Shown here: positions 8,208 through 16,007 of the stretch, in pieces
Position numbering within the stretch: the first letter of the stretch is position 1
Layout of the letters: every line of letters begins with the position of its first letter
From: JBBROS01 sp965213855
GTDB lineage: Bacteria; Pseudomonadota; Alphaproteobacteria; Acetobacterales; Acetobacteraceae
Direction of reading: 5' to 3'
DNA length: 64,000 bases
NCBI GenBank assembly: GCA_965213855.1
Contig: CBDCAA010000011.1
Coordinates: 682,001 to 746,000 of the forward strand
The notes under the pieces: model-generated
Databases searched by the model: none
Told to the model about the DNA's origin: nothing
What the model saw: the letters and a program-made list of their open reading frames with translations, nothing else
Translations under genes and position numbers: made by a program

Positions 8208-9402
8208 AAGTGCGGCGCCCCGCCTTCAGGCCCCAGAGCGGATGCGCCAAGGTCCGGACCGCGTCGGCCGGCGCGGCCGCGTCAAGCAGGACAAGGTCGG
8301 CACCGTTGCCGACGGCGATGCCGTAACCCTCCTTGCGCATCAGCGCCGCGCTCTCTGTCGTGACCATGGCCAGGCAGGCCGCCAACTCGTCGTCCCGCGC
8401 GACGTGGCAGACATTGGCATACAGGTTCGCCATCCGGATCAATGAACCGTCGCCATAGGGCGTGAACGGGTTCAGCACGTTGTTGGTGCTGATCGAGCAC
8501 CGTACCCCGGCCGTCCGCAGCGGCTCGGCGCGGACCACGCCGCGTGGGATGGCGTGGTCGTGGCTGCGGCCCATCAGGTAAAGGTCGGTCGCGGGCAGGA
8601 TAGTGACGGCGACGCCGGCGCGGGCCAGCGTGGCGGCGATCGCGTCATGCCGCGGCTTGTCGACCAGGCTGAGCTGCGTCACATGCCCGATCGCGACGCG
8701 GCCGCCCCAGCCGTATTCCTCGGTCTTGCGGCAGACATACTCCGCCTGCATCCCGTCCGTGTGGTCGGCCAGGTCCAGGTGCATGTCGATGTCGACGTCG
8801 AACTCGCGCGCCAGCTCGAACACCCGGTCGATCTGGCCGCGCGGATCGGTGTCGATGTAGGGCACGGCGCCGATCACACGGGCGCCCCGCCTCAGCCCCT
8901 CGACCAAGAGCGCGTCGGTGCCGGGATTGTTGAGCAGACCCTCCTGCGGGAACACGCATAGCTCCAGGTCGAGCGCCCAGGCGTAGTCGCGGGCGAGTTG
9001 CTGGACGCCGTCGAACCCCGTCAGGCCGATCCCCGGATCGACCTCCACATGGGTGCGCATCGCCATGGTGCCCCAGCCGATGCAGCGCTCGATGGTCTGC
9101 CGGCCGCGGGCGACGACATCCTCGACCGTGAAGCCCCGCTTGGCCTCCGCCGTCTCCCGCACCGCTTCGGCCACCGTCCCCTGCTCGATGTTGCAGCGTC
9201 CGAGGATGCATGTCTTGTCGAGATGGATGTGCGTCTCGACCAGCCCTGGCACGACCAGGCCCCCGCCGGCGTCGACGGTCTCGCAATCGGCAGCCAGATC
9301 GGGCCCGATCGCCGCGATGCGGCCGTTGGCGACGCCGATGGCGGTGGCCGTCGGATGACCGTCCTGCGTTATGATGGCGTTGCGGATCAGCAGGTCGAGC
9401 AT
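8170..9402 (-). CDS. Amidohydrolase, cytosine-deaminase-like
   Basis: A 410-residue metal-dependent hydrolase of the amidohydrolase superfamily, in the branch with cytosine deaminase. Metal site: HIHLDK (about 59-64), DMHLDLADH, GHVTQ and the late ATDLYL region. The position holding the catalytic Glu in E. coli cytosine deaminase (HCDE) reads HLDL here, so cytosine need not be the substrate; another cyclic amide or amine is likely. It is cytosolic, with no signal peptide. The start at 9402 gives the usual MLDLLIRNA beginning. It may be co-transcribed with the DUF1223 gene 27 bp upstream. Confidence 0.88.
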   Translation of the reverse strand: MLDLLIRNAIITQDGHPTATAIGVANGRIAAIGPDLAADCETVDAGGGLVVPGLVETHIHLDKTCILGRCNIEQGTVAEAVRETAEAKRGFTVEDVVARGRQTIERCIGWGTMAMRTHVEVDPGIGLTGFDGVQQLARDYAWALDLELCVFPQEGLLNNPGTDALLVEGLRRGARVIGAVPYIDTDPRGQIDRVFELAREFDVDIDMHLDLADHTDGMQAEYVCRKTEEYGWGGRVAIGHVTQLSLVDKPRHDAIAATLARAGVAVTILPATDLYLMGRSHDHAIPRGVVRAEPLRTAGVRCSISTNNVLNPFTPYGDGSLIRMANLYANVCHVARDDELAACLAMVTTESAALMRKEGYGIAVGNGADLVLLDAAAPADAVRTLAHPLWGLKAGRRTFTRPRPTLHVPG

Positions 9403-9429
9403 CGCGGTCCCCGGGTTGGCCCCGGGATG

Positions 9430-10119
9430 CTAGGGCAGGGTGGCGGCGCCGAGAATGCGGCCGTCCTCGCCCTGCAGCAGCACGGCGACGCGCTCGCCCT
9501 CAGGGCGGGGCGCCACCAGATCGACCGCCTGGCCGGACCAGGCGCCGGCCGGGGCGAGCGCGCGCACCACGTTCACCTCCGTCAGGGTGCGGCCGCCATT
9601 CTCGCCGCCGCGCACCGGGGTCGTGTGCGCCCGGTCGAACCCGACCAGCAGGAGCGTACCCCGCGCGGCCCCAGGCCCGGCCCCGGCCCGGACGCGCAGC
9701 CCGGCAGGCTCCTGCACCAGGCTGAGCGGCACCGCGGCGGCAGCGGCCCGGGCGCGCATAATCGCCTGATGGACCGCGTCGACGTCCGACCCGATCGCCT
9801 GGTAGCGCCCGTCAACGACCAGTTGCGGCGTGTAGACGCTGTCCTGGCCGAACCTGGCGCTGTATCGCCGCTGCCGTGCCGTCACGTCCGCAAACGAGAA
9901 CGGGTCCTTCCAGCCCAGCCGGTCCCAGTACGTGACGTGAAGGTCGAGCGGCAACACGTCCGGGTCGGCCTGTTGCAGCCGGGTCAGCAACGCGTCGGCG
10001 GGCGGGCAGGAGGAGCAGCCCTGGGACGTGAACAGCTCCACCACCGTCGGCCGCGCCGGCGCCTCCGCCCGGGCGGCCAGAGGGAGCAACAGCAGGAAAC
10101 CAACCGGGAGCATTCGCAT
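9430..10119 (-). CDS. DUF1223 secreted thioredoxin-like protein
   Basis: A 229-residue DUF1223 protein. A signal peptide (MRMLPVGFLLLLPLAARAEA) leads into a thioredoxin-fold-like domain: VVELFTSQGCSSCPPADALL carries the CSSCPPA motif, followed by LHVTYWDRLGWKDPF and the typical block SVYTPQLVVDGR. It probably acts in the periplasm. The function of DUF1223 is not established; the CxxC suggests a redox role (inference). The start at 10119 is chosen because the signal peptide begins there; a second ATG lies two codons on. Confidence 0.92.
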   Translation of the reverse strand: MRMLPVGFLLLLPLAARAEAPARPTVVELFTSQGCSSCPPADALLTRLQQADPDVLPLDLHVTYWDRLGWKDPFSFADVTARQRRYSARFGQDSVYTPQLVVDGRYQAIGSDVDAVHQAIMRARAAAAAVPLSLVQEPAGLRVRAGAGPGAARGTLLLVGFDRAHTTPVRGGENGGRTLTEVNVVRALAPAGAWSGQAVDLVAPRPEGERVAVLLQGEDGRILGAATLP

Positions 10120-10185
10120 GGAACCAGGTTCGCAGCGTCCCCGGCGGCGGTTACCAAACCCTCGCTGCAGCAGCCCAAGACGCCC

Positions 10186-10213
10186 CGTCCCTGGGACAGT
10201 CCTTCCAGGGACG
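10186..10213 (-). terminator. Hairpin after the asparaginase gene
   Basis: A perfect 9-bp inverted repeat (cgtccctgg / ccagggacg) with a 10-nt loop lies 10 bp past the asparaginase stop codon. There is no clear T run after it, so it is either a weak intrinsic terminator or an mRNA-stabilising hairpin. Confidence 0.5.
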
Positions 10214-10223
10214 TGAGAAGAAC

Positions 10224-11228
10224 TCAGTAGGTCGCGAACATGCGGCGGACCTCCGCGACGTTGGACGTGCGGGTCAGCGCCAGCATCAGCAGGATGCGCG
10301 CCTTGAGCGGCGTCAGGGTGTCGCTGCCGACGAAGCCGGAGCGGCGCACCTCCACCTTGCTGTCGATCACCCGGCCGCTGCCGGCGCGCGACGACTGCAC
10401 GACCACCACGCCCTGCGCCACCGCCTTGATCAGCGCGTCGCGCTGCGCCGGCGACGGCGAGCCCGACGGGAAGCCGGACGACACCAACCCACGCGCGCCG
10501 GCCGCCACCAGTGCGTCGATCACGACCGCGTCGGCGCCGCCATAGGTCGGCACGATGTCCACCCGCGGCAGCGCAATGAGCCCGGCGACGTCGAACTCCG
10601 TGTCGGGGGCACCGCGGCGGACCGGCCGGCGATAGAACGCGACGCCGTCGCCGTCGGCGTGGCCCAGCATGCCCCAGTCCGGCGTGCGGAACGTCTGCAC
10701 CCGGTAGTTCGACGTCTTGGTCACGTCGCGGGCCGCGCTGATCTCGTCGTTCAGCACCACCAGCACGCCCATGCCGCGCGCGTCCGGCGACGCCGCGACC
10801 CGCACGGCGTTGAGCAGGTTCATGCCTCCGTCGGCGCCCAGCGCGGAGGAGGGGCGCATGGCGCCTACGACCACGACCGGCACGGCCACCTTCACGGCGA
10901 GATGCAGGAAGAACGCCGTCTCTTCCAGGCTCGCTGTTCCGTGCGTGATCACGATGCCCGCGACGTCCGGCGTGTCCGTTACCGCCTGCGTACAAAGCGC
11001 CGCCAGCTCGAGCCACTCCTTCGGGCCGAGCGCGGTGCTCGCGACATTCATGTACGGCACCGGCACGATATCGGCCGCCCCGGCCAGCTCCGGCACCGTC
11101 GCCAGCAGCTCGTCGACCTTCATGAACCGGCCGGACGTCGCATACTCATAGAGGTCCAACCGGTCCTGGCCGACTCCGGAGATGGTCCCCCCGGTCCCGA
11201 TGACGGCGATCTTCGGCAGTGCGCTCAT
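10224..11228 (-). CDS. Asparaginase-family amidohydrolase
   Basis: A 334-residue asparaginase/glutaminase-family protein. Seen: the first catalytic threonine block IGTGGTISG, the second block ITHGTASLEETAFFL, VGAMRPSSALGADG and the lysine block AARDVTKTSN. The second block normally reads HGTD(T/S): here the Asp of the Thr-Asp-Lys triad is replaced by Ala, so L-asparagine hydrolysis should not be assumed. The cytosolic start MSALPKIAV at 11228 is chosen; a longer upstream extension has no family similarity. It diverges from the APC permease gene, which fits amino-acid use. Confidence 0.88.
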   Translation of the reverse strand: MSALPKIAVIGTGGTISGVGQDRLDLYEYATSGRFMKVDELLATVPELAGAADIVPVPYMNVASTALGPKEWLELAALCTQAVTDTPDVAGIVITHGTASLEETAFFLHLAVKVAVPVVVVGAMRPSSALGADGGMNLLNAVRVAASPDARGMGVLVVLNDEISAARDVTKTSNYRVQTFRTPDWGMLGHADGDGVAFYRRPVRRGAPDTEFDVAGLIALPRVDIVPTYGGADAVVIDALVAAGARGLVSSGFPSGSPSPAQRDALIKAVAQGVVVVQSSRAGSGRVIDSKVEVRRSGFVGSDTLTPLKARILLMLALTRTSNVAEVRRMFATY

Positions 11229-11373
11229 ACGTCGGTCCTTGGCCTGGGGTCGGATCGTTTGCCGATGGTGGAGCGCGGCCAAGCCGCGCGCAACGGGCAG
11301 CACGCAGCGGGTGCGCGGCATGGACACCCTGCCGGCGAGGCGTCATCGTACCCGTCAGCCGAGGGAGACTGCC

Positions 11374-12834
11374 ATGTTCGACGGGCTGATGGCGCGCAAG
11401 ACCATCGACGGGATCGTGGCGGCAGGTGCCAGCGACACGCATCCGCTGCCGAAGACCCTGGGCGCATTCAGCATCACGGCGATGGGCGTGGGCGCGATCA
11501 TCGGCGCCGGCATCTTCGTGCTCACCGGCACGGCGGCCGCCCGCTATGCCGGGCCCGGCATCATGCTGTCGTTCCTGCTGGCCGGCATCGCCTGCGGCTT
11601 CGTCGGGCTGTGCTATGCCGAGCTCGCGGCCATGCTGCCCGTCAGCGGCAGCACCTACACCTACACCTACGCCACGCTGGGCGAGATCGCCGCGTGGATG
11701 ATCGGCTGGGACCTGATACTCGAATACACGCTGGGCGGCGCGACAGTCGCCGTCGGCTGGTCAGGCTACCTCGACAGCTTCCTCGGCATGGCCGGGCTGC
11801 ATGTGCCGCCCACGCTTTCCGCCGCGCCCGGGACGGCGGTCACGCTCGCGGACGGCAGCAGCGCGACCGCGATGCTGAACCTGCCGGCCGCGCTGGTCGT
11901 GGCGGCACTGACGGCGGTGCTGGCGTGCGGCACGAAGCAATCAGCCTGGTTCAACAACGCGGTCGTCGTCGTCAAGCTCGTCGTCGTCGTCGCGTTCATC
12001 GCCGTCGGGGCGTTCTACATCGACCCGGCGCACTGGCATCCGTTCATCCCGCCCAACAAGGGTAGCTTCGGCGCCTTCGGCTGGTCCGGCGTGCTGCGCG
12101 GCGCGGGCGTGGTGTTCTTCGCCTTCCTCGGGTTTGACGCCGTGTCCACCGCGGCGCAGGAAGCGCGGCGCCCGCAGCGGGACATGCCCATCGGCATCCT
12201 CGGCTCGCTCGCGCTGTGCACCTTGCTCTACGTCGCGGTCGCCGCCGTGCTGACGGGCCTCGTGCCGTACGACCAGATGAACGTGCCGGACCCGATCGCC
12301 AAGGGCGTCGACGTCATCGGCCTATCCTGGTTCGCGGTGCTGGTGAAGTTCGGTGCACTGGCCGGGCTCACGACCGTCATCCTGGTGCTGCTGTATGGGC
12401 AAAGCCGGATCCTGTTCACGATGGCCGAGGACGGGCTCCTGCCGGCCACCTTCGCGCGCCTCCATCCCCGGTTCGGCACGCCCGTGCACAGCCATGCCAT
12501 CGTCGGGCTCGCGGCCGCCGTCATGGCCGCGCTGGTGCCGATCGGCGTCTTGGGCGAGATGGTCAGCATCGGGACGCTGTTTGCGTTCATCCTGGTGTGC
12601 GCCGCGGTCATCACCCTGCGGCGCAGCGACCGCTCCGCCAAGCGGCCGTTCCGGGTGCCGGGCGTGCCGGTGGTGCCGGGGTTGGGCGTGCTGTTCTGCC
12701 TGCTGCTGATGGCCGGCCTGCCGGGGGTGACGTGGTTGAGGCTGCTCGCCTGGATGGCGGTCGGGATGGTCATCTACGCCACCTACGGCCGGCGCTTCTC
12801 CGTGCTGCGCCACCCGGGCCAGCCGGAGCAATAA
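11374..12834 (+). CDS. APC-superfamily amino acid permease
   Basis: A 486-residue transporter with about 12 membrane helices. The signature of the cationic-amino-acid/YfnA branch is clear: TAMGVGAIIGAGIFVLTG in helix 1, CYAELAAMLPVSGSTYTY in helix 3, and FFAFLGFDAVSTAAQEARRPQRDMP in the middle. It imports or exchanges amino acids across the inner membrane; substrate unknown. The ATG at 11374 (ribosome site GAGGGAG) is preferred to longer upstream starts. The flanking asparaginase-like gene is divergent and the MBL gene starts 9 bp downstream, probably in the same transcript. Confidence 0.92.
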   Translation: MFDGLMARKTIDGIVAAGASDTHPLPKTLGAFSITAMGVGAIIGAGIFVLTGTAAARYAGPGIMLSFLLAGIACGFVGLCYAELAAMLPVSGSTYTYTYATLGEIAAWMIGWDLILEYTLGGATVAVGWSGYLDSFLGMAGLHVPPTLSAAPGTAVTLADGSSATAMLNLPAALVVAALTAVLACGTKQSAWFNNAVVVVKLVVVVAFIAVGAFYIDPAHWHPFIPPNKGSFGAFGWSGVLRGAGVVFFAFLGFDAVSTAAQEARRPQRDMPIGILGSLALCTLLYVAVAAVLTGLVPYDQMNVPDPIAKGVDVIGLSWFAVLVKFGALAGLTTVILVLLYGQSRILFTMAEDGLLPATFARLHPRFGTPVHSHAIVGLAAAVMAALVPIGVLGEMVSIGTLFAFILVCAAVITLRRSDRSAKRPFRVPGVPVVPGLGVLFCLLLMAGLPGVTWLRLLAWMAVGMVIYATYGRRFSVLRHPGQPEQ

Positions 12835-12843
12835 GGCGGCCGC

Positions 12844-13815
12844 ATGGCGCCCTCCCGCGCCGGCCTCGCCGCATCCAGCGACCATTTCGATGGGGACCGT
12901 TTCTTCAACCCCGGCGAGCCCGGCACGGATCGCACGCTGTCGGACCTGCTGCGGTGGCGCCGCTCGGGGCAGCGGGCGCGGTGGGATGCTGCGCTGCCCG
13001 CGTCCGTGGCACGGCCAGCCCCGCGGGAGGCCGGGCTGGCCATCACCATGGTCGGCCATGCGTCGCTGCTGATCCAGGTGGCCGGGCTGAACCTCTTGCT
13101 GGACCCGGTGTGGTCCGACCGGGCGAGCCCGTTGCGGTTCGCCGGGCCGCGGCGGGCGGACCCGCCGGGGATCGCGTTCGACCGCTTGCCGCCGGTCGAT
13201 GCAGTGCTGGTCACGCACAACCATTACGACCACCTGGATACCGCGACGCTGGCGCGGCTGCAGGCGGCGCACCGGCCGCGGGTGATTGCGCCGCTGGGCA
13301 ACGAGGCGGTCCTCCGCGGCGCCGGGTGCGATCCGCAGACGGGCGATTGGGGCGACCGCTTCGCGCTGTCGCCGGAGCTGAGCGTGACGCTGCACCCGGC
13401 GAACCACTGGTCCGCCCGCGGGCTCGGCGACCGGCGCCGCGCGCTCTGGTGCGGCTTCGTGCTGCATACGCCGGCAGGCACGATCTATCTGGCCGGCGAC
13501 ACCGGCTACGGCAGCGGGGCGCCGTTCCGCCTGGTGCGCGAGCGGTTCGGCGCGCCGCGCGTGGCCGTGCTGCCGATCGGCGCCTACGAGCCGCGGTGGT
13601 TCATGGCGGCCCAACATGTGAACCCCGCCGAGGCGGTGCGGATCATGCAGGATTGCGGCGCGGCGCAGGCCCTGGGCGTGCACTGGGGCACCTTCCAGCT
13701 GACCGACGAGGCGAGGGACGCTCCGTCGCAGGCGCTTTCGGCGGCATGCGGCGCGGCGGGGATCGAGCATGGCCGCTTCCTGGCAATGCGGCCGGGGGAT
13801 GTCTGGCGCGGGTAG
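12844..13815 (+). CDS. MBL-fold metallohydrolase, NAPE-PLD/RomA-like
   Basis: A 323-residue metallo-beta-lactamase-fold hydrolase of the NAPE-phospholipase-D/RomA/UlaG branch. Metal motifs: VTHNHYDHLD (about 120-129), PANHWSARG, AGDTGYG and GVHWGTFQLTDE. The N-terminal FDGDRFFNP and the late GAYEPRWFM...HVNP are typical of this branch. Characterised relatives cleave N-acylphosphatidylethanolamine or similar phosphodiesters; the substrate here is unknown. There is no signal peptide, so it is probably cytosolic or peripheral. Confidence 0.9.
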   Translation: MAPSRAGLAASSDHFDGDRFFNPGEPGTDRTLSDLLRWRRSGQRARWDAALPASVARPAPREAGLAITMVGHASLLIQVAGLNLLLDPVWSDRASPLRFAGPRRADPPGIAFDRLPPVDAVLVTHNHYDHLDTATLARLQAAHRPRVIAPLGNEAVLRGAGCDPQTGDWGDRFALSPELSVTLHPANHWSARGLGDRRRALWCGFVLHTPAGTIYLAGDTGYGSGAPFRLVRERFGAPRVAVLPIGAYEPRWFMAAQHVNPAEAVRIMQDCGAAQALGVHWGTFQLTDEARDAPSQALSAACGAAGIEHGRFLAMRPGDVWRG

Positions 13816-13834
13816 GCCCGCCCGTGTGCGGGCC
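13815..13834 (+). terminator. Hairpin at the stop of the MBL gene
   Basis: A perfect 7-bp GC stem (ggcccgc / gcgggcc) with a 6-nt loop begins on the last base of the MBL stop codon. No T run follows, so intrinsic termination would be weak. Confidence 0.4.
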
Positions 13835-13880
13835 GCGGCAGTTGACAGCGTGCCGGTGTTCCGCTGCCTTTCGACGGCTC

Positions 13881-14501
13881 ATGCCAGACGGTCCGCCGAC
13901 GATCGAGATCACCGCCGTGGTCACCCTGGATGACCAACTCCGCTATGCCGGATGGCTCCTGCATCAGCCCGCCATCCGCGGCGAGCGGTGGCTGATCCAG
14001 GGCGCCGCCATCCTGCTCACGCCGCCGATGAGCGTCTTGCTGGGGGCGGTGACCCTGTCGCTCACGGGCCACAAGACATTTGGAATGCAGCTGCATGGCC
14101 TGCTGCACGACCGGGAAACGCTGCTGATCATGGCCGAGGTCGCTGGGCTGATGGTGCTGTACTTCGCGCTGATCCGGTTGCTGCGGCGGCCGTTGCTGCG
14201 GCGGCGGTTGCGCAAGCTGTTGATCGAGCGCCCGGGTGTCGAAGCGAGCGACCCGGCGCTGGGCGAGCCGGCCTGGTTCCGCGCCGGCCCGGACGGCTTC
14301 CACTGCCGGACGGTCACAACGACCACCACCATCGGCTGGGCCGGGATCAGGCGCCTGGCCGACGCCGGAACGATCTTCGTGGCCGAAACGGGCCGGATGA
14401 GCGGCTACATTATCCCGAAGCGGTGCCTGCTGCCTGATCAGGCGACCGCCCTCGGTGCCGTCTTTCGGGCCAACGGCGTCGCCTCGACACCGGGCCCATG
14501 A
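13881..14501 (+). CDS. YcxB-like membrane protein
   Basis: A 206-residue protein starting MPDGPPTIEITAVVTLDDQL. Two hydrophobic segments (about residues 38-62 and 82-104) are followed by a basic stretch (RRPLLRRRLRKLL) and a C-terminal domain with GPDGFHCRTVTTTTTIGWAGIRRL...IPKRCL. The arrangement of an N-terminal membrane hairpin and a C-terminal beta domain ending in an IPKR motif is that of YcxB-like proteins, whose function is unknown. The start at 13881 is the first ATG after the hairpin at 13815-13834. Confidence 0.8.
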   Translation: MPDGPPTIEITAVVTLDDQLRYAGWLLHQPAIRGERWLIQGAAILLTPPMSVLLGAVTLSLTGHKTFGMQLHGLLHDRETLLIMAEVAGLMVLYFALIRLLRRPLLRRRLRKLLIERPGVEASDPALGEPAWFRAGPDGFHCRTVTTTTTIGWAGIRRLADAGTIFVAETGRMSGYIIPKRCLLPDQATALGAVFRANGVASTPGP

Positions 14502-14525
14502 ACCATCGGCGTCGCCGGGGCGGCG

Positions 14526-14798
14526 TTACAAGTACCGGCCGCGTTCCATAATCTCGATCGCGTAGGCGCGGTAGCCCATGCCGAGCTGCTCCGCCCGGGC
14601 CAGCCGGCTCAGGGCGACCTCGCGGGGCACCGACCAGGCCCGCTTGCGGGCGCGGCGCCAGCACCATTCGCGCCACGAGGCCGCACCCGGCTCCTCGTCG
14701 AGGAGCGGCGGCCCGCCATTATGGCCGATCGTGGGCCCGGCCGCGGTCACGCCGCCAGCTCGGAACGGCGCTGCGCACCGGAGATCGTTGGCAGCCAC
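14526..14798 (-). CDS. Small conserved protein with GHNGGPP motif
   Basis: A 90-residue protein if the GTG at 14798 is used; a GTG at 14750 would give a 74-residue form starting closer to the motif, which sits near the N-terminus in relatives I recall. The motif GPTIGHNGGPPLLDEE recurs in small alphaproteobacterial proteins of unknown function. The remainder is basic and Trp/Arg-rich (WREWCWRRARKRAW), which could suggest nucleic-acid contact. It lies 13 bp after the amidohydrolase stop, so it is probably in the same transcript. Confidence 0.72.
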   Translation of the reverse strand: MAANDLRCAAPFRAGGVTAAGPTIGHNGGPPLLDEEPGAASWREWCWRRARKRAWSVPREVALSRLARAEQLGMGYRAYAIEIMERGRYL

Positions 14799-14811
14799 GT
14801 GCGCGGCCGGG

Positions 14812-15966
14812 TCAATTCGCAGCCATCGCTTGGTCTTCGGCCGCGTGCCAGAGCGCGCCGGCGACGACGACGCTGTCGAGCGCGAAGCGCTGCCGCCCCG
14901 TGCGGGTCTGGCCGGAGACGTCGGTGAAGGTATAGCGCCCCTCCTCGATCCTCATGACGGTCGCGTCGCCGGTGGTGCCGGGCGCCAGATCGGCCAGGTC
15001 GGGGCGGTTCAGGACCCGCGCGGGGGTCGCGGTCACGGCGCGGACGATGTCCGGCAGGGGCATGCCCAGGTGCAGGAACTTGCTCATCGTCTCCATGTTG
15101 TCGAACGCCGGGCCGTCGATGCACAGCACATGGACGTCGCTGCTGATGATGTCGGGCGCGAAACCGCCCGCGAGCATGGCTTCGGCGACGGCGAAGTCGA
15201 ACGAGCCCTTGCCGTGGGCGATATCGAAGATGATGCCCCGCTCCCGCGCCTGCCAGCACGCGTCGCGCACGCGGCCGTCGGCATGGCAGGGCGCCTGCGG
15301 GAAGGGCTTGAAGCAATGGGTGAGCGTGTCGCCGGGGCGGAGCACGGCGAGCACGTCGGCGTAGCGCGGCGGCGGACGGTCGATGTGGCACATGACGGGC
15401 AGGCCGGCGCGTTCGGCGGCCTCGATCGCGTGGTACAAGGGGGCGATGCCGTTGATGCCGCTGGTGTTCATGCCAACGCGGACCTTGATGCCGCGGATAA
15501 GATCCGGGTTGTCGCGGGCGACGCGGGCGCAGGTCTCGGTGTCCATCAGCCGCATGTCGAGGCTTTCGCCCACCATTACCTGGGGCGAGAAGGCGAAGAT
15601 GCCGGCATGGCTGACGTGCAGGTAGGCGAGGATTCGGGTCTGGCTGACTTCGATGACATGCTTGCGGAAGCCGGCGAAGTTGCCGGGGCCGGCGGAGCCG
15701 ACGTCGAGCCAGGTGGTGGTGCCGCAGCGCCGGGCCAGCGCATCGGCGTCGATGCTGATGGAGGTGCCGCCCCAATAGACGTGGGCGTGGAAGTCGATGT
15801 TGCCCGGCATGACGATGCAGCCGGTCACGTCGCGGCTGGCTCTACCCGTCAGCTTGGCCCCGACCGCCGCGACCTTGCCGCCCGAGAAGGCAACGTCCGT
15901 CACCTCGTCGCGCGCCGTCCCGGGGTCGATCACGCGTCCGCCGTGCAGCACCAGGTCGAAGGTCAT
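14812..15966 (-). CDS. Amidohydrolase/deacetylase, dihydroorotase-like
   Basis: A 384-residue amidohydrolase-superfamily enzyme. Metal and catalytic residues are in place: NIDFHAHVYWG (HxH, about 56-58), a lysine candidate for carbamylation in IRGIKVRVG, VMCHIDRPPP, LTHCFKPF and the aspartate in ISSDVHVLCIDG. Relatives are annotated as amidohydrolase/deacetylase metalloenzymes of the dihydroorotase type, hydrolysing cyclic or N-acyl amides. A ribosome site AAAGGGGA precedes the ATG. The gene follows an extracytoplasmic peptide-binding protein on the same strand, so the substrate may be an imported peptide-like compound (inference). Confidence 0.88.
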   Translation of the reverse strand: MTFDLVLHGGRVIDPGTARDEVTDVAFSGGKVAAVGAKLTGRASRDVTGCIVMPGNIDFHAHVYWGGTSISIDADALARRCGTTTWLDVGSAGPGNFAGFRKHVIEVSQTRILAYLHVSHAGIFAFSPQVMVGESLDMRLMDTETCARVARDNPDLIRGIKVRVGMNTSGINGIAPLYHAIEAAERAGLPVMCHIDRPPPRYADVLAVLRPGDTLTHCFKPFPQAPCHADGRVRDACWQARERGIIFDIAHGKGSFDFAVAEAMLAGGFAPDIISSDVHVLCIDGPAFDNMETMSKFLHLGMPLPDIVRAVTATPARVLNRPDLADLAPGTTGDATVMRIEEGRYTFTDVSGQTRTGRQRFALDSVVVAGALWHAAEDQAMAAN

Positions 15967-16007
15967 GCGGGTCCCCTTTGGCTACGGCGCGATCGGGAGC
16001 CGGGCCT

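Noticed and set aside
10120..11016. An apparent N-terminal extension fused to the DUF1223 protein
   Set aside because: The extra sequence is a shadow of the asparaginase gene; a real signal peptide starts at 10119.
12216..13880. Long upstream extension of the YcxB-like protein
   Set aside because: It is a shadow of the permease and MBL genes in another frame; similarity starts at 13881.
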